From assembly GCA_001689485.1 (NCBI GenBank), contig LUJQ01000069.1, forward strand, positions 6,213-43,439: DNA of 37,227 nt, given 5' to 3'. The position numbers were made by a program, and so were the translations under genes. Below the pieces are notes generated by a model. The model was not told the origin of the DNA and ran no database searches. It was given only the letters and a program-made list of their open reading frames with translations. The DNA comes from Bacteroidales bacterium M6 (GTDB lineage Bacteria; Bacteroidota; Bacteroidia; Bacteroidales; Muribaculaceae). Each line of letters starts with the position of its first letter. Within the stretch, counting starts at the first letter, position 1. Below, one piece after another: positions 36,398 through 37,227 of this stretch.

Positions 36398-36429
36398 TTT
36401 GCAAAAGGGTCGGATAATGCGTAAATTTG
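36398..36429 (+). promoter_or_regulatory. Promoter of the CpsB-like phosphatase gene
   Basis: TTTG (36398-36401), 20 nt, TAAATTTG (36422-36429), then ATG at 36449. Confidence 0.7.
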
Positions 36430-36448
36430 CTCTAAAACAAAGTGCGTT

Positions 36449-37186
36449 ATGTTCGATATTTTCAGAAGGAAAAGCAAGGAGCTTCCGCAGCTTTTTTTCC
36501 ATACGGATATTCACTGTCACCTTATCCCCGGCATAGACGACGGGCAGCGTGACGCCGTTTCGGCGGCCGGGCTTGTTGCGAGCGAGGCCCGTTGGGGGAT
36601 AAAGCGTGTGTTCTGCACACCGCACATCACCCAGGGGAGTTTTGAGAATACGCCTGAAATCATTGCCGGGGCATTCGGCCGGTTGCAGCAGGCCGTGACT
36701 GATGCCGGGGTGGACGTCGAACTGGATTATTCAGCCGAACACCGCCTTGACGGTTTTTTCCGGCAGCAGCTCGAGGCTGGGAAACTGCGCCCGCTGCCAG
36801 GGGGGCATCTGCTTGTTGAGAACTCTTTCATGCAGGAGGCGTGGAACCTCGACCAGACCCTGTTCGATTTGCAGGTGAGGGGTTTCAAGCCTGTTTTGGC
36901 GCACCCTGAAAGGTATCCGTATTACTATAATGACCGGGCGCGTTATGATGTGATCCATAATGCCGGCACGATGTTCCAGATTAATCTGTTGAGCCTTGCT
37001 GGATATTACGGTAAGGAGGAGAAGCGGATGGCCGAATGGCTGATAGAACGCGGGCTGGTTGATTTCGTGGCTACCGATATGCATAGCCGCCGTCATTGCG
37101 AGGCTATAGAGGCTTATATGGCAGGAAAGGATTTCCGCCGCCATGCGCAGGCTTTGGAGGGGCGCCTCAAAAACGATTCCTTATAA
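36449..37186 (+). CDS. CpsB/CapC-type PHP-fold tyrosine-protein phosphatase
   Basis: 245 aa. HTDIHCHLIPGIDDG (about 18-32) is the PHP metal-binding motif; CTPHI (56-60), the Glu in LLVENSF, AHPERYP (about 149-155) and ATDMHS (208-213) complete the metal-site set. Proteins of this type dephosphorylate tyrosine kinases controlling capsule or exopolysaccharide export (Wzb/CpsB role), with Mn or similar metals. The next ORF begins 14 bp downstream, suggesting an envelope polysaccharide operon. Confidence 0.88.
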   Translation: MFDIFRRKSKELPQLFFHTDIHCHLIPGIDDGQRDAVSAAGLVASEARWGIKRVFCTPHITQGSFENTPEIIAGAFGRLQQAVTDAGVDVELDYSAEHRLDGFFRQQLEAGKLRPLPGGHLLVENSFMQEAWNLDQTLFDLQVRGFKPVLAHPERYPYYYNDRARYDVIHNAGTMFQINLLSLAGYYGKEEKRMAEWLIERGLVDFVATDMHSRRHCEAIEAYMAGKDFRRHAQALEGRLKNDSL

Positions 37187-37199
37187 AGAGAAGTAAGTC

Positions 37200-37227
37200 A
37201 TGAAAATTATTACGCATAAAACCTATA
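37200..37227 (+). CDS. Start of a further host gene (partial)
   Basis: ATG at 37200 opens a frame reading MKIITHKTY and leaves the window. It is 14 bp after the phosphatase stop. Too short to identify. Confidence 0.4.

Noticed and set aside
36274..36477. 67-codon minus-strand frame between the host genes
   Set aside because: It covers the promoter regions of both divergent genes and overlaps the phosphatase start; no signs of coding.

Overview
The window is most of an integrated tailed (siphovirus-like) prophage, about 1-33.6 kb with its left end outside the window, followed by host chromosome (33.6-37.2 kb). The host looks like a gut Bacteroidales, possibly Muribaculaceae. The host genes (DUF4270 lipoprotein, short glycogen/starch synthase, PHP-type CpsB phosphatase) have a Bacteroidetes character, and almost every promoter fits the Bacteroidetes pattern TTTG-N19/20-TAnnTTTG. 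The prophage's right end abuts the 3' end of a tRNA-Thr(CGT) gene, next to a tyrosine recombinase and a small HTH gene, so this tRNA is the likely attachment site.

Layout. 1-2.3 kb (minus): distal tail protein and tail-hub protein running off the left edge. 2.5-4.0 kb (plus): Rha/KilAC-type regulator and a small basic protein behind a long structured leader. 15.7-4.0 kb (minus): the early operon of about 25 genes, including a truncated PAPS-reductase paralogue, an HNH homing endonuclease, a complete PAPS-reductase-like protein, an ASCH-domain protein, a lipoprotein, many small Cys-rich or unknown proteins, a RuvC-like resolvase and a D5/SF3 primase-helicase. 15.8-16.6 kb: non-coding, AT-rich and repeat-bearing, a candidate origin or control region. 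17.2-16.6 kb (minus): small terminase. 17.4-21.1 kb (plus): small unknown proteins, several membrane-spanning, separated by strong RNA hairpins (two ending in the same tail, one tRNA-minihelix-like), then a second tyrosine recombinase. 21.7-21.2 kb (minus): probable ssDNA-binding protein, diverging from a predicted small RNA. 25.7-21.8 kb (minus): large terminase, portal, minor head protein. 25.9-31.9 kb (plus): zinc ribbon, tRNA-Tyr/Met/Lys, scaffold, decoration protein, capsid, connectors, tail tube and tail-assembly chaperone with a probable -1 frameshift. No tape-measure gene is in the window; it should lie to the left.

The most striking feature is RNA-level control. Several phage transcription units carry a strong terminator-like hairpin between promoter or upstream genes and the first protein gene, or a leader in which two long complementary pairs are interleaved (A-B-A'-B'). 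This suggests expression gated by attenuation or antitermination. The mechanism is inference; the complementarities are read directly from the sequence.
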